From Litoditis marina (lineage: Eukaryota > Nematoda > Chromadorea > Rhabditida > Rhabditidae), in contig OZ038440.1 of assembly GCA_964036275.1 (NCBI GenBank), forward strand, positions 7,663,690 to 7,727,689: a stretch of DNA of 64,000 nucleotides. The letters are read 5' to 3'. Below, piece after piece: positions 11,832 to 25,451 of this stretch. Position numbers and translations under genes: made by a program. The stretch's first letter is position 1; every line of letters begins with the position of its first letter. A model generated the notes under the pieces. It saw only the letters and a list, made by a program, of their open reading frames with translations, did no database searches and had not been told where the DNA came from.

Positions 11832-14800
11832 TTAGACAGCAATAAATTTCGTGGAAAATATCCGGAATTTCCAGAATACTGTCCTGTACAGGTCAAAATG
11901 TAGGAGAGAGAATGAAGTACGGTATTTCAGGTTGTAAAAAGGTTTTGAAGTTTTCGGAGAACCTACCTGTCGTGACAGTCATGATGGGCTCCTTCCAGTT
12001 CAATTACCATGATCGAATTGGCTCCCTTCTTCAAAAACGGCGCCGGAACATATAGGGTCATCTGGAAAATTCGGTAAAAAGTTGTTATTCAATTCTCGTG
12101 TGCTCTAATATACAGTATAGATTTTTTCGTTGGGTAAGATCGTGCAAATGGCAATTGTACCATGCTTGAATAGAATACTCAGGCAAAACGTGTCAGTATA
12201 ACAGGAAACGAGAGATATGAGAAGAGAGAGAAACTATCCATTCGTGAATGATGATAGTCTACTTCCGCTCAGTTTTCTATACACGACATAAATAGAGCGA
12301 ATCCAACCAATTGTGTGACCCACCTGTGGCCCGAGAGTCGCCCAGTATCTGCCCATATTGTGACCGTTCACCAGAATCACCCCCTTGCCCCATCCGGTGG
12401 TGTCAATGAACGTATCCGCAACCACTTTCACTCTCATCTCCCCAAAATAGATGCCATGGTCGCCGGCTATTTTCTGAAATGGAAAAAAACCTTCAACAGA
12501 AAATACCATTACAACCGTTGTGACCAAAACTACCTGGACACTGTATTGTGATTGGGCATACGATTAGAGATCAAACTTAGTAGGTGCGCGATACCTGTTG
12601 TTGTAGTAACATTTCGGGTGCCTAATTGAACAAGATCTGTCTCGAACTATTTCTTTAAATCCTATTTGAGGTAGTTTGAAATTATTGCAAATATGCTAGT
12701 GAAGATAGTATATAATTATATGTTAGGTGACTGTGTGCTGTATGTGAGGTAACTAGTCAGTAGCTTATTGGTGTCACTCGCGACAGTGTCTCACCGAACG
12801 TCGGATTTGTCACCCGTCCGAAAAATATTCCGTGGTGTAACTGGGAAAGTTGTTTCATTATTTGGATTTTGATGTTCTGTAAGAGGATGATAACCCACCT
12901 CATCAATATTGCTTGCAGCTGCTTCATCAATTGTGAGCGGCAGTTCAAACTTGCACTGCATCCAGTTGAGAAGCGGTTTTCCGTCAAGATAAACATCTGA
13001 CAGAATACCCTGAAATGAGTCCATTTTTTGGGAAACTTATTTTGTTAAAAGGTCTGGTTGTGTCATTGTTTCCCGCAAGAAGCACGGAAATTATGAAAAA
13101 CATGGAAATTTTCACAGCTACAAGTAGACACCCAGGCGTAACCGCGTGAAGTAGACTGGAAATAAAATGAGTCACGTAAAGTCAGCATTTTAATGAGGTA
13201 TTGTGCACTTTGTCATTGCACGTTTCCGACTTCGGCTGTTTTTAACATGATTCGAGTGAATGTGCAATTAATTGCCTGATAGTAGTCCGTCGATACCTCG
13301 ATACGCATGTGTTGTTTAGAGAAATAGTCTTGATAATTCGTATTATGAAGGAGATAATGAAATATAAAAGTTTGAGAACTTTTTACAGTAGGACGATTAT
13401 GTGCTTCAATATGTGCTTCAATTATGTGCTTCAGCGCGACAGTCCTTTAAACTGCAATTGAAAAATGTATTGCAGTTTAAAGGACTGAAGCGTTGAGATT
13501 AGAGCACATAATCGTCATTCTTTAAACTGAATATTATCTTATCGAACAAATCTTTGCCTGAAAGTCTAAACATCAAACTGTGAAGTACTTGAAAAACTAT
13601 ATTTCACCTTGTCATCATTGATGGTTTCGTATGTTTGTCTTCCCTGGTTTTCCACCATAATATAAAGTCTCATACCAGGAGAACATTCTTTCAGTGAGAT
13701 GTTTCTCACAACTAAATCGTTGAGCCGATTGATGAATGTTCCCTTAAAACTAAGCTGTTCAAATACTGTGACAATATTGGAATTTTTCTTCCTGGACAGT
13801 ACCAGATTCAAACTACAAACATAGACCGAAACATAATGACATAGTCTGCCGACTTCTCATAGTCCGACCCTAATGAATGAATTATACATATATTGATTTA
13901 TCTACATGCAAGCATGTGATATACAAAAGTAGAATTAGAATAATGACCGCAAGATACAAACCTTTAAATGTAGAAACATATGTCGGAAATTGACAATGAG
14001 AACATGATGCGTACCTGATAGGTATTGTTCATATAAACGTATCCATAATCTTTCAATGAAGGAATCGACAGATTCTTTCCACATGTGTCAAGAGTCTGAA
14101 ACGGCAGAAATTATACTGTACCCAAACGCGAAGCGAATATGTGAAAAACATTCAACATAATATACCGCTGAGTTTATCCAGATTTTTGTTCTGTGCTGTA
14201 ATTTTGCGTTATTTGATCATCCAACTCGTTCACGGAATCTTTGTAGAGTTCGAAGGCTCTAAAGCGACCCTACTCTGAGAAATCACTGACTCGGCCCCCG
14301 CCGACTGAGTCGAAATTGAGACGGCAACGACATTGTCGCTGCCGTGACAAATTTCACTCATGAAAATAGCATATGTTTTGAGGAGACGCAGGCTGATAAA
14401 CAACAGTTAAAACTGAGACGGCAACGACATTGTCGCGGCCGTCTCACGTTTTACTCATAGTATTGTGTGTTCGTGGTTTGATTCGATGTCTTTCCGGTCA
14501 ATTTTGCCGAATACGGCATGTATGACTTTCTGACTACAACTCGGAGTAAATCACATCAATACCAGCATACCGTATAATACATAACGTATCCGAGAGCGTG
14601 CTTCAGTTTCTCAAAAGAGACCGGTCTTTTGGAGGGAACACAGGTTTTCTCCGAAACAAGTGACGAGAACGTGTTCACGTGTTGCACTCGAATAGCCCCG
14701 TAGGAACGTTTTCTGCAACAAATACGGGATGAAGTTTCGAAAACAGTTTTTTAACATTTTGAACGTTCAAAACTGGAGATAATAACATTTATCCTATATA

Positions 14801-16170
14801 GATCGGGCCCGATTGTGCTGTGTTTGTAGTTTGGTGCCGTTGCGTTTCCGTGGTAAGTTTAAGAAGATGCTGTGCATGCGGATGAAACTACAGGTTAAAT
14901 GTCCTCTGTACCTCTGTTCATCTACACAAAGTTCTTTTCATACTACACTAAACTTAACATTTTCCGAAAAGGAATATGTAACAAATTACTATTTTGTTAA
15001 TAATATAATAAGTTTCCTCACGTGGTATTGGCTGGAATGACAGTTGGTTTGTTCGGCCAATCATCGATTGATTTTATCCATCTTCTGATCATTTTGTAGT
15101 TTGTAGTGGTGTCTCCCGCCTCGCTGATTGGGGCAGTATAGTCGTATGAGGTTAGACACTGAATCGGAACCAGCAAATGTTGATTAAAAATTCACTTCAA
15201 CTCTTCTTGGTGGGGCTTTTTCCTTGATTACACGAATTGAAAAGCAGTAATGACTACAAACTAATATTCTCGTAAATTACAGAGTAGTTCTACCCGCCAC
15301 TCTTCTGTATCTGCCCACATACGAAGACCGGTCGAGTTTTTTTATTCGGATTCTCGCCTATCTAGTTCTCTGTTTTCTCACCGGCGCATTTGGTTCAGCT
15401 CCGTTCCAAAATCCGAAGTTTGTTCCGCCATGAATCATGTAGAAGTTGATATTTGCACCCATCTTGTACATGACTGAAAAGTTCGATAACCACTTTTAAC
15501 TCCCAATAATTTCATTACGACAGTGTAGTATTTGTCATTCATACGTGGATTCTAGATTCATACGTGAATTCTAGATGCCACAGTCTGTGGAATCTAGAAT
15601 CCACGTACCGTCTCTACTTCTCTTCCTACATAAGATGAATACGTCTGCTCACACTACTTTTAAAGAGTCTGATTCGGTCCGACTGCCATAACCAAATTTC
15701 CCTATTTGTTTGTTTCAAAACAATAATCAGAACGAAACAGTATTCACAAACAGTACTTTTGGCCGATTTCACTATTTCTTTTCCGGATGGAACCGAAAGC
15801 GTCTTTTGACCCCAAAGTGCCAGCCAACCGGGATAGAACTCAGAGTTCACCAGAGGACCTGTAATTCAGTCAATCAACTAGTATTCAAATCTCCAGTCTA
15901 TCTCATTCGTTGTATACTCCGTTTCGAACGCTCGTGCACTCCTACGTATGACGTGGAAAATTCCAGTGAACTTTCTATTTTTTATGTTTTAGAAGGTTTC
16001 GAAAACATTTTCTGTATTTTGTAGGATATTATCTATCTTTTTCATCAGCCATCATCAGAACAAGCTTTCTTTGAAAAAAATATTAGCAAGTTTGGCTTCC
16101 TATTCCTTCCATTGCTCAGTCCTTGCGTTTTCCGTGACTATTCCAATGCTAGAAATAGCTCAGCTAAACA

Positions 16171-16229
<59 letters not shown>

Positions 16230-18949
16230 ACATACTTATATCTATGTGTAGTTGTAAGTAATGCGTAAAGAATCCAGGATCTTGAAAACATTTCTGTCTT
16301 CATTTGCAAATGCATACCTTTCGGCAAGTAGTTCCTTTGTGCAGCGAAGTAGGATGTGATGTCTTTTCGAGAAGAAGGTCCAAAGTCAACGGTTGGTAGA
16401 ACACCAGGAATTGTTCCGCAATGGAGATATTTCTCCGAACCTCCATCAGCTGGAAATTATTCGTTAACAAAAAATATTCATTTTACACAGAAAAGCTCTT
16501 TATATTTTGTTTGTTTTATTTTTGTAAGTTTTGAGCTGAAGTTTTAGTGAGTTACAGTGTGAATGAAAATATGAGACTCCTTATAACTCACTTGTGAATA
16601 ATACTGTATTGTTGCCCAGATGTGATTTTGTATAGTCGCGTAACCAAGAAGTGTAATTTCTGGAAAAAATAAGAACTGGTTCGATTCGTCTTTCTGTTTT
16701 GAATAATGATTTCTCAGATACAGTTTGCCGTTCTCTCGGAAAGTCCTACACAGACCAAGTTACCCTATTTTCATCTTGTTAGCAAAGTGAATCGGTATTT
16801 ATCCCCGAATTCACCCCAAGTTGATACGACCAACGCTTTATATACATTTGGAAGTATTTTGAAGGAATTTTTAACTGGACGGAGAATATTATGCTGTTTC
16901 TGAATGAACATGCAGACAAAATCATGATATGCTCAAAAAGGTATGAAGTGAGCTCACCTATCACATGCGTCATAACTACCGTACTCGTTTTCGATTTGGA
17001 CCATGAGCACGGGACCTCCGTTTTCTCGAAGAAGCGGTCGCACTAGGGGCAGAAGGACGGAAAACCATTTGTGAACCGATTCGAGATATCTGAAGTAAAC
17101 ATTCATAACATTTGTTAGATTTGCAACCTTAGGACGTTACGACTAACGTTTATGCCGTGACAAATTTGCATAATAAAGGCGATCATCCATGCCAGAAGAC
17201 AATTGAATAGAAACGTGAAATTAAAATCTTCTGCTGTTTTTCGCGTGTTTTACGTGACTGTGCAATTGCCTAACAATATAACTGAGCCTTTCGTTCAAGT
17301 CGAATCTGTGAAGGTGTTGTTCCGGTGTTGTTTCGCTTGAAATATATGTTTGACCTACTTAACATCGTTAGATCTCATTTTGATGTCTCCCTTATTGAGC
17401 AACCACCAGGGAAGTCCTCCATTCTCCCATTCACCACAAATATAAGGTCCTATGCGGAGAAGAGTGTACAAACCCTGAAAATGACAGAAACTGTCGTTCG
17501 GATTATTTTTAAGGATAAATGTAGTTTCAGATTGATGGTGTCTTGTATTGTAGTTGGAGGTAATGCCATGTATTACATATTAAACTATTTCTCAAAGTTG
17601 GTTACTTTCTATGCTTTCAAAATATTGGATCACTATTCATACTTGAACATGTAGACTCGGAAGTTTCACAGGGATCATTCATTCCTGAGATTTGGATAAC
17701 TTTCAGGAGTGTGCCGTATTCTAACCTGTTCATGAGCCATTCGGGAGAACTTGATAAAGTTGCGCATTCCAGTGAACTCAAACCTGAATAGGTTTAAATT
17801 TGTAACTACAATGCTGAATAAGATAATAGTTTGGTTTAGATCTGAGTGAAAAGTAACTGAGAAAAGTTGTACTTACTCGAAACATTATACTATCCTGTAG
17901 TAAGTATCTTAGTTAAATATATTCGGACCCGTTCCACAATTTCCAACTCTATATTCCTGCGAATTAGGTTGGGAAATTTTGTTGGGAAGTTCTCCCGTTT
18001 TTCAGGTATTCATTCACTTCCTTAGAATCTTCGGCTCAATAAATTATCTATTCTTCTAACTTTCAGTTCTCAGTTATGGCCAACGATTGTCAAGTTGAAA
18101 TAACACTGAAAAGAAATATATTGCAAACAAACTCACTTTCCTTCTTCGAACTCGTGGAAATTCCACGGAATATAGTACTGAATAGCATTGAAACCGAGAG
18201 CACGCACTTTTTTGAGTCTGGATAGAGGACTGATTATAAACTTTCTACACAAAGCCAATTGACGTAGGAAAGAAAACTTCTATCCCACATGAGTACTATT
18301 CGAAGCCTATTGTTGCCATCGAGCTTTTGCACCTTTATATCTTAGAAATAAACATGCTCGCACGAAAGTAACAATGCATTTGACACCTTTTCCATTCACG
18401 AAATCAGTTAGTCTCAGAACTGAATGAAGAGTTCTGTAAAAGATTCAGATACAGTTTCACGAACCTGTCCAGCCAGAGGTCAGGGTGGATCCTGAAGTAA
18501 TGAATGGAGCCGGAAATATACCGGAACGGCTTTCCGTCCAGAAGAAATTGGTCGTTATCATAGTCCACGGTGAATGAGGTGGTCGGCCAACTTGAAAAGT
18601 TTAATATACCAAAGAAATTGTTATAGAAAGCAAACCGAAATCGGCTTTATGTTTGATGTCAAGAACATCTTCATGGACTGTTATGTACAGGGTAGAAAAA
18701 GGTGAACGAAAAATAACTGTGTAATGTGCATTTATCACTCAACTCTTTTCTACACGTTCACGTATAAAACTGTCTCTAGATTGAAGAAAGACTTGTACCC
18801 AACTCTTGCAACTTACTACTAGCTACTAGTAATACCACAAAATCCATCAGTTTCAAAATACAAATCGGAACTCACCTCGACTCTTCATTTTTGGAGTGAG
18901 TGACAGCAACTGGTACCAAAAGTAGAGAAATACAAACAGTCAGCAACAT
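11832..18949 (-). CDS. Beta-galactosidase, GLB1 family (glycoside hydrolase 35)
   Basis: Probable exons in coding order: 18949-18876, 18590-18465, 18217-18137, 17783-17726, 17474-17359, 17089-16958, 16659-16592, 16449-16318, 15858-15757, 15473-15382, 15158-15022, 14712-14571, 14095-14015, 13812-13608, 13009-12899, 12473-12324, 12061-11967, 11883-11832, about 651 residues. The start codon opens a signal peptide ([15 protein letters not shown]) and sits just behind a catcag acceptor, which would suit trans-splicing. GH35 landmarks are clear: [16 protein letters not shown], then [14 protein letters not shown]. The acid/base glutamate is in QIENEYGSY (about residue 187) and the nucleophile glutamate in NSEFYPGW (about 269). 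A C-terminal jelly-roll motif GRYW is also present. Known GLB1 enzymes remove terminal beta-galactose from glycoconjugates in the lysosome. One problem: the exon ending at 14015 leaves phase 0 while the exon from 13812 needs one extra base. So a splice choice is wrong or a 1-base frameshift exists there. Confidence 0.85.
13384..13525. mobile_element. TTAA palindromic MITE, copy with internal triplication
   Basis: It belongs to the family of 7811-7934. The left part carries three tandem ATGTGCTTCA-like units in place of the usual single spacer. It ends AATCGTCATTCTTTAA. It lies in the intron between beta-galactosidase exons 14 and 15. Confidence 0.7.
14317..14448. repeat. Duplicated GC-rich palindrome in an intron
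   Basis: Two copies (about 14317-14347 and 14413-14448) of a hairpin-forming unit, TGAGACGGCAACGACATTGT followed by its complement CGCGGCCGTCTCA. The second copy is a near-perfect palindrome. They lie in the intron between beta-galactosidase exons 12 and 13 in otherwise AT-rich DNA. Confidence 0.6.
16173..16226. repeat. (TA)n microsatellite
   Basis: Roughly 54 bases of uninterrupted TA repeat in the intron between beta-galactosidase exons 8 and 9. Confidence 0.95.
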
Positions 18950-20028
18950 CCTGATGTGTGTAGTTGGGTAAACGAGGAACAACCTTATCATGAGGTCAGA
19001 AATGTTTGCGCATCAATGCGGGCAGATTACGAAGAAGTATATAGTTTTTCTATATGGTTTTTGTTCAGTTTCTGGGAAGCTTAATCAACCACATCAAAAA
19101 AGAACTGTAAATTATTGACAAAAACTTCACAGGAACCTCGCAAAAAGAACCTTTTGTCAAGTTGTCTCGTAGTTTGATCTTTCAGAGATTTCAGATTAGT
19201 AAAAACTCGATGTTTCTGATGTCCGACCAAACTACAAATAGAACGGTTACCGGGCTGAATACATATTCTCAACAAGTTGTCATTGAAAATATAAGTAAAA
19301 ACAAGTCTCGTAAGTAGAAATTGCAAAAAAAAAAATGTGTTTGATTATCTGAGATTTGAGAAATCGTACAACGGCAAAACAGCAAGCGTTATTGTTGGTA
19401 ACTTTTAGTGATAGGCCGTTAGAGAAAGCAATAAACAAAGAGCAGCCCGGTCATCAATTACGCTGGCAGAAAAAAACGTATTGGCCACAAAACAATTGTA
19501 ACACATTCATTAGATTAAAAAACAATTTCGAACACGAATCACACACAAACAAGAAAATAAATGAGCTGAATCATAAAAACTACCGGAATTTTTTTATTTG
19601 AATTACACTCATTAAAAATTTTCGTGGCAAATAAAGATTTATGAAAAAATCGCAATAAACCACTACAGTATACATGCTCATAAAGTATTCCACCTATTAT
19701 ATTACAATAGGAAACCAGTAACTCAGGAATGAAAACAGGCCGAAAACATAAACTCAGTTTCGCACATTCGTAAATCCTTCAACTTTGAAACTCCAGTCAA
19801 CGAGAAAACTTGAGATCGATAGACTACTATATTATCATCTTATTAGAAACTATAACTGCTTAAAGAAACTCATGGGAGCCGGGAAAACACGCGCAAAAGA
19901 CGATGACTATACTATCCCCGTTAAAATTACTGTAACTGCCTAGAAAAGTAATATAATCCCTCAAACGTAATATAACTACTCAAAGATGATATATTCTTCC
20001 TCAATAAAACTGTAACTGCCTACAACAG
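18950..20028. other. Intergenic gap upstream of beta-galactosidase
   Basis: About 1.1 kb between the beta-galactosidase start and the 3' end of the next minus-strand gene. The first 100 bases must hold the promoter or trans-splice region. I see no further exon and no clear repeat. Confidence 0.6.
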
Positions 20029-23000
20029 TTATGTGAGTCTGTGCCAACTGCCGCCCTTATCAATGGAGTCTTCGTCAGCTGCCCTTTTGACCATGGACAT
20101 TATGTCCATGTGCAGGTTCTCCAGACGCTGCTTGTTCTTGATTCCACGCAACTTCTTGAACAGCAACTTCACTGAAAACAAGACAAGAAGGGAATGCGCC
20201 AAAAAACGGATAAACACAGTATGTAGTTTGATCAAGCAGTATTAAACTATAATTAACAATACAGATAAGACTACACTTATACATTTTACACCACTGAGCG
20301 ACATTAAAATTAGTTGAAGACAGACTAATTTTAAGAAAACCAAAGTGGGGAACACATACAAATCCAGGAAAGAGGAAACCAACTGTTAACCGCACTCGAT
20401 TAAACTCGACAAACATTCATTTTTAATAAACGGAACCACTCATGACCTAACCTTGAGAAAGCACTCAGCTTTTTGCCGTCTTTGACGAAAAAGTACTAGC
20501 CAGTCACGTCAATTGTATTCTAGTAAAAAAAAACTACTGACCCTCGAAAACAAAAATTGATAAAGTAACGTACCGAACAGTTCGTTCTCTTCCTCAGTCT
20601 CATCCTCTCCGTTCGAGAGAACCGAGTCGGTCATACTCAGACGAACTCGCTTTGGCTGGTCGTCCTCCGTTGCTTGCAGCTTACGTTTGGACAGATTCTG
20701 GAAATGATAGATTGATAGATTCAATTGCAAGTTAACACGTGACTTTCCCAATTGTTCGATGTGATGGAGAAATGTAAAAGAAAAAAGATGATTAAAAGAG
20801 GGTATAGTAGCCCTGTTACCGAAGGACACCTATAAAGTTCAATTTATATGGTTACATATAAGCCAGTAGAGATAGTACGCCTACTTAGTAACGGAACTTC
20901 CATCACAAAGAGCGCTACCTTATCACCCTATCCATATATGCTATTCTGCGTGGTTTGAATACAATCGGTCGTATGTTGAGAAATCATTTTAAAAAACCCA
21001 AAGATGTCAGCTGTGTCTGTATCGTAAGATCGACGACTGGTAGGGGGAGGAGTTACGGTTTAGGGGTGGCAGTGGGGGTGTTATCGGTCTCGAATTTTCT
21101 CTCGACTAGGAAATGCAGACTTGTTAACCGTCTAACACGCGTCAGCCAGGTTATCATATTAATTTTCGTTTATTTATGAAGTAACACAATGTTAGCTATA
21201 CCGTGAGATCGACGGTTGGTAGCTGGAGGGGTGAGGAGGAGGTGGGTGGTGGCAGTATGGGTGGTCCCATCAAGGGTGGTGGCATCATCATGCCGGGAGG
21301 CGGAGGGAGTGGCATGCCCGGAGGAGGGCCGCGGCCATTGAAAAAGGCATCCTGAACACACAAAAGTGAATTCCGAATATTTTCACCGATTCTCGAATTT
21401 CGACTAAACTTATTGCATAGAATGTTTTATTGTGTTTGTACCAACTTTTGAACCTACATTCGTTACACGTGATTCATTACACATTCTAGTTCCATAAACA
21501 CGTTGAGGAATATAATATCGTAACTTTAAATACAATAACTGCAGCCGTCATTGTAATGGTTACTCAGGCAAGGTTGCGAGAACATGGCTTGTACGACCCT
21601 GAAAGTCATCGATCAAACTGAAAACACAGAAAGTTAGCGCTAGTGTACGGTTTCCACACGATCTCCCCGAACCCTATATTTCAATGTGCGATGTGCCCCT
21701 ACCATAGGAGGTGGTCCCATGAACGGGGGTGGTGGGATGGGGGGCATACCCAACAATGGAGGAGGACCAGTCATCTTGGTCGATTTGCCGTAGAACATCT
21801 CTGAAACACCTTTTATATTCATTCCAAAACCTTGATTTTTTTTGAAAATTATCAACCCATCCATTTTTACAACTGTGACAAACTATCCGAACCGACACCA
21901 TCTCTACGAACAAATCAAAGTAATTTGAATTTGACCAATGTTGTGACGAGCAAAACGCATTGTCCATCTGGTATATTCAAACCCTATCGTAGTTGTCTTT
22001 TTTTCGGATCGGCTGCAAAATTCGAGACAGAAACTTATCAAGTATAGCCAGATAAAAACTGGCAAGCTATTCATAACCCGAATGAAATAAAAACCAATAT
22101 AGTTGGAGAATCGAAAACTTTGAAGCGAAGCGTGAACGAGAAACGATGGATGAAAAATTTGCATGTAAAAAAATGTAATAAATAATGGTAAATATGTAAT
22201 AAATAAATGTAAAATTCAACCTGTAACGTTAGCGATAATATTATTGGCGGTCGATGCTCTCGGATCGATTGAACCGTTCTAAAACAATCGGTTACTGAAC
22301 AAAAACAAATAAATGAGAACAAGAAAATAAGTTGGTAATAAAAACATGGAATTCACGCAACGGAACAGAAACGTAATAAATAATATTAATAAACTAATAA
22401 ATATATAAACTCTAATAGTTTCTTCGAGTAGCAAGTGAAACTTGGTGAATAACACTTTCGAAGAGTCCCGAACTAACAATTGTATAAAAACTAGTAGATA
22501 GAATAAGGTAAATAGGTAAATAAAGAAAAAATTTACTCATAAGTAGTCATCTGGTAGAAAAATATTTAATAGAAAGCTAACAACTTACCATACGGTTGTT
22601 TGTAAATTTCATCCGATTGGCTGCTACCACCTGAAGCAGATTTTTTTTATTTATATCAGGTGACTAGGAATTGAGCTCAAACTATTAAGTTTTATGAATA
22701 AATAAACTATTAAGTTTTATGAAAAGTTATATACGGAAAACTCCCAGTCCGCCAGAAAAAGCGGTGACCAAAAAAGCTTAGGTTACCTAAAAAAATCAAT
22801 CCGGGGTAGTTGTAGAATTAAACATATTTTTTGTATTTTGATCAGGAACAACTCCCAATTTTCAGGAGAAAAACGCACCTTCGCAGCATCGGTTTTGGCC
22901 TTCATGTCACGCTGAAAAAAACAGTATATTCAGCGGATAATAAGCATATCCTAGATACAACACATTCCACTTAAGAAGCACAGTGGAATTATGTTTCGGT

Positions 23001-23530
23001 AAAAAAAGTGAAAAACACCATACCACTTGGTTTGGTTCTAGACAACGTGTTCCTTACTAAACAGAACTCCTATAAAACTATTCGTTGGGTACAGCCTTGA
23101 TATAACATGCCATAAATTGCGGTAGTCTGTTCGGAAACCATAACTTTGAATGGCCAATCCTACGGAGAAAAAAACACATTTTAGATAATAGATGGAGATG
23201 CTCCAGTAAACATGTCCGAATAGCGTAAAAATTCAATACACGGGCTCCATTTTGGCCACAATAGAGGTAATTGGGCCATTTTTGCTCGAAACTCAAGAAT
23301 TTATAATGAAAAACAAAGCGTTTTTGTAGGATAGTCGCATCTGAGTACTCGTTTCTCACCTGTACATCCTCGATAGCCTTCTGTTGTGCCTCCGTGAGTT
23401 TCTTATCGGCTCCCATGAGGACTGTGGCCAGATTGGATCCGCCGCCCTCCGTCGTCTTTCCGGATCCGGAAGCGGCCGGTGTCGATATCTCACCGTCGCC
23501 CGGTCCCGTCTCCAGATGCTCGTCTTCCAT
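20029..23530 (-). CDS. Proline-rich protein with C-terminal BESS-like module (cluster gene 1)
   Basis: Probable exons in coding order: 23530-23360, 22911-22879, 22630-22589, 21800-21703, 21351-21202, 20697-20574, 20171-20029, about 253 residues. The ATG is 17 bases after a ttcag acceptor. The N-terminus is acidic and Gly/Ser-rich and ends in a helix (LTEAQQKAIEDVQ). The centre is a Pro/Met/Gly-rich tract (runs such as GPPPLLGMPPIPPPPF). The end has basic PKRVRLS, acidic EEENELFG, then an amphipathic segment (LLFKKL, LENLHMDIMSMVK). That last module recurs in the two neighbouring genes, with a phase-1 intron at the same glycine. The module resembles the BESS protein-interaction motif of insect nuclear proteins; this is inference. 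The composition suggests a nuclear or RNA-processing protein. The junction 22879/22630 is not in phase as drawn, so that donor or exon is uncertain. I do not recognise an orthologue. Confidence 0.65.
22765..22816. mobile_element. Fragment of the GGTAACC MULE-type MITE
   Basis: A short stretch matches one terminus of the 7305 and 55324 elements (a degraded AAAAAAGG-TTAGGTTACC end, then GTAGTTGTAGAATT). It lies in an intron of the Pro-rich gene. Only one end is present. Confidence 0.5.
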
Positions 23531-23825
23531 CGTCAAGATGTACACAACTGAAGATGTATTATATACTGTTAGTCAATTACACAGTCACGTGAAACATGCT
23601 AAACACAGCGGAACTCAGAAACGTGCAATGACAAAGTGCACGATTCCTCATTAGAACGCTAACTTTGCGTGACTATTCAATTTACTTCTAGTATATCATG
23701 AACTATGTGCTCAGTGAAAAAGGCCAGTTTGCCGTAGAAGCCTACACGGTGTATATTACCCTATCCAGCTGAGTTGGCAGTTGGATCCCGTTGCCATTCG
23801 GCCCAAACTTGGAAATATAGCGGGT

Positions 23826-23930
23826 AAATTCTATATCTAACCCGCTTTTTAGGTAACCCTTTTTTCAGGTTACTTCGATGGTAACCTGAAAGTAACCTAA
23901 AACCAAAAAAAGGTTACCCTCAAATTTGGC
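23826..23930. mobile_element. Partial GGTAACC MULE-type MITE
   Basis: The left terminus (AAATTCTATATCTAACCC, then TTTTTAGGTAACC) and part of the interior match the full elements at 7305 and 55324. The right terminus is missing. Confidence 0.6.
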
Positions 23931-25106
23931 TTGAAAACTCGTTTTTATTGTTATTTTTGATGGCCTAGCGTCTACGAGGATCAAACTACAATGAAGATTT
24001 AGCCACTTTCTCTAAATGCGGGTGACCAAATCTGTGTCCTAGTCTCATCTACAAGCACATCAAAATTTCCGTTTACCGTTCGAAAGACACCGAGATCAAA
24101 CTACAAACGCAGCCAAAAGAGACAAGAGAATAATAAGCGTCGTTGCCCACAGCGGCTGTCTACAACTCCTGGGGCTGGTAGGTGGCATCAATTGAAAAGC
24201 TGTCAGGTATCGCTGAAACTTCATTTTACGCCAAATATGAGGAAACAACACCAGCCCATACAATAGTGAAGTGGTTTTGGTCAGGAAAATTGAAAAACTC
24301 CTTTTTCGCCAATTTTGTTTTATATCGCGAACACGCGAACATAGTTATCTTTTTTGTAGAATAGTCACACTTTCCTGGTATGGGCAAGTCTCTTTCGTTT
24401 GGTCCAAGGTGTTGGGTTCGAGATATTTTGGTTTATATAATGTCTCAATACCTGCCAGCCGCGGTGAGAAAGTAAACTCAAATCACAAGCTTTCAAACAC
24501 GAGAAATTACCAGTTTTGCGTGTTGTGGAACACAATGAAACAAGAAAACAAGATAAAAGCGATATACCAAACCAGTAAACATTCATGGAAATAAACCAAT
24601 GACAATTAAAGGCGAAATCCCCAGAGAAAAACTTTATTCAAAATTAACAAATTCGTCTAAAGAGTAAAAACAGCAAACACATATGCTACAAATATCCTGA
24701 GATCTAGGAAACAACAGAGAACTCGAGATGGGGAACAGAAACTAATTGACAAACAAGGTAGGCACTTGAAGAGGAACAATTAAACAAAAGAGTTAAATCA
24801 TGAAGAATGTCCGAAAAAGTCATATACCCATCCCTTATAAATTAAACTATTTCGACGCAACCATTAATAATTTTCGTTTAAAAAGTAAACAAAAACAATA
24901 TTTAACTCTGACGATGAAAAATATATCAGATCATCGGTGTACTACTGGCAAGAATCATAACATTATTGGCCTATCTCTAATCCTAATTAAATTCCAACAA
25001 AACCAGTTGAAGTGGTTCTAATGTTCAACTGAATAATTTTAACGTATTTCTGCGTTTCCTTACTGGGCTGGGTGGCACCCGCGTTACTATGGAGAAATGA
25101 GGAATG

Positions 25107-25451
25107 ATTCGTAAAAAGTGGGGGACCAGAAAGTGTGTGAGTTCTGTTCGGTTTCACCGTTTTCTGCAAAAAGTGAACAATACGATGTTGTGAATGAGTG
25201 TGCAACAAAAAAAGAACAATACATTTGTTTGCACAACGGTTCACAACGTTCTTAGGGGAAACCACTATGCACTTTTAAGTTCAAGTTATACTTTGTATAT
25301 TCTGTTTTTTTTGTGAACCGTTGTGCAAACAAATGTATTGTTCTTTTTTTGTTGCACACTCATTCACAACATCGTATTGTTCACTTTTTGCAGAAAACGG
25401 TGAAACCGAACAGAACTCACACACTTTCTGGTCCCCCACTTTTTACGAATT
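25107..25451. repeat. Perfect foldback, about 140-bp arms
   Basis: The left arm, about 25107-25245, is the exact reverse complement of about 25312-25450, separated by roughly 66 bases. Both arms begin and end with GTAAAAAGTGGGGG or its complement. The palindrome forms the 3' end of the Helitron-like copy A. The related palindrome at 62782-63156 has the same terminal motif but mostly different arm sequence. Confidence 0.9.
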
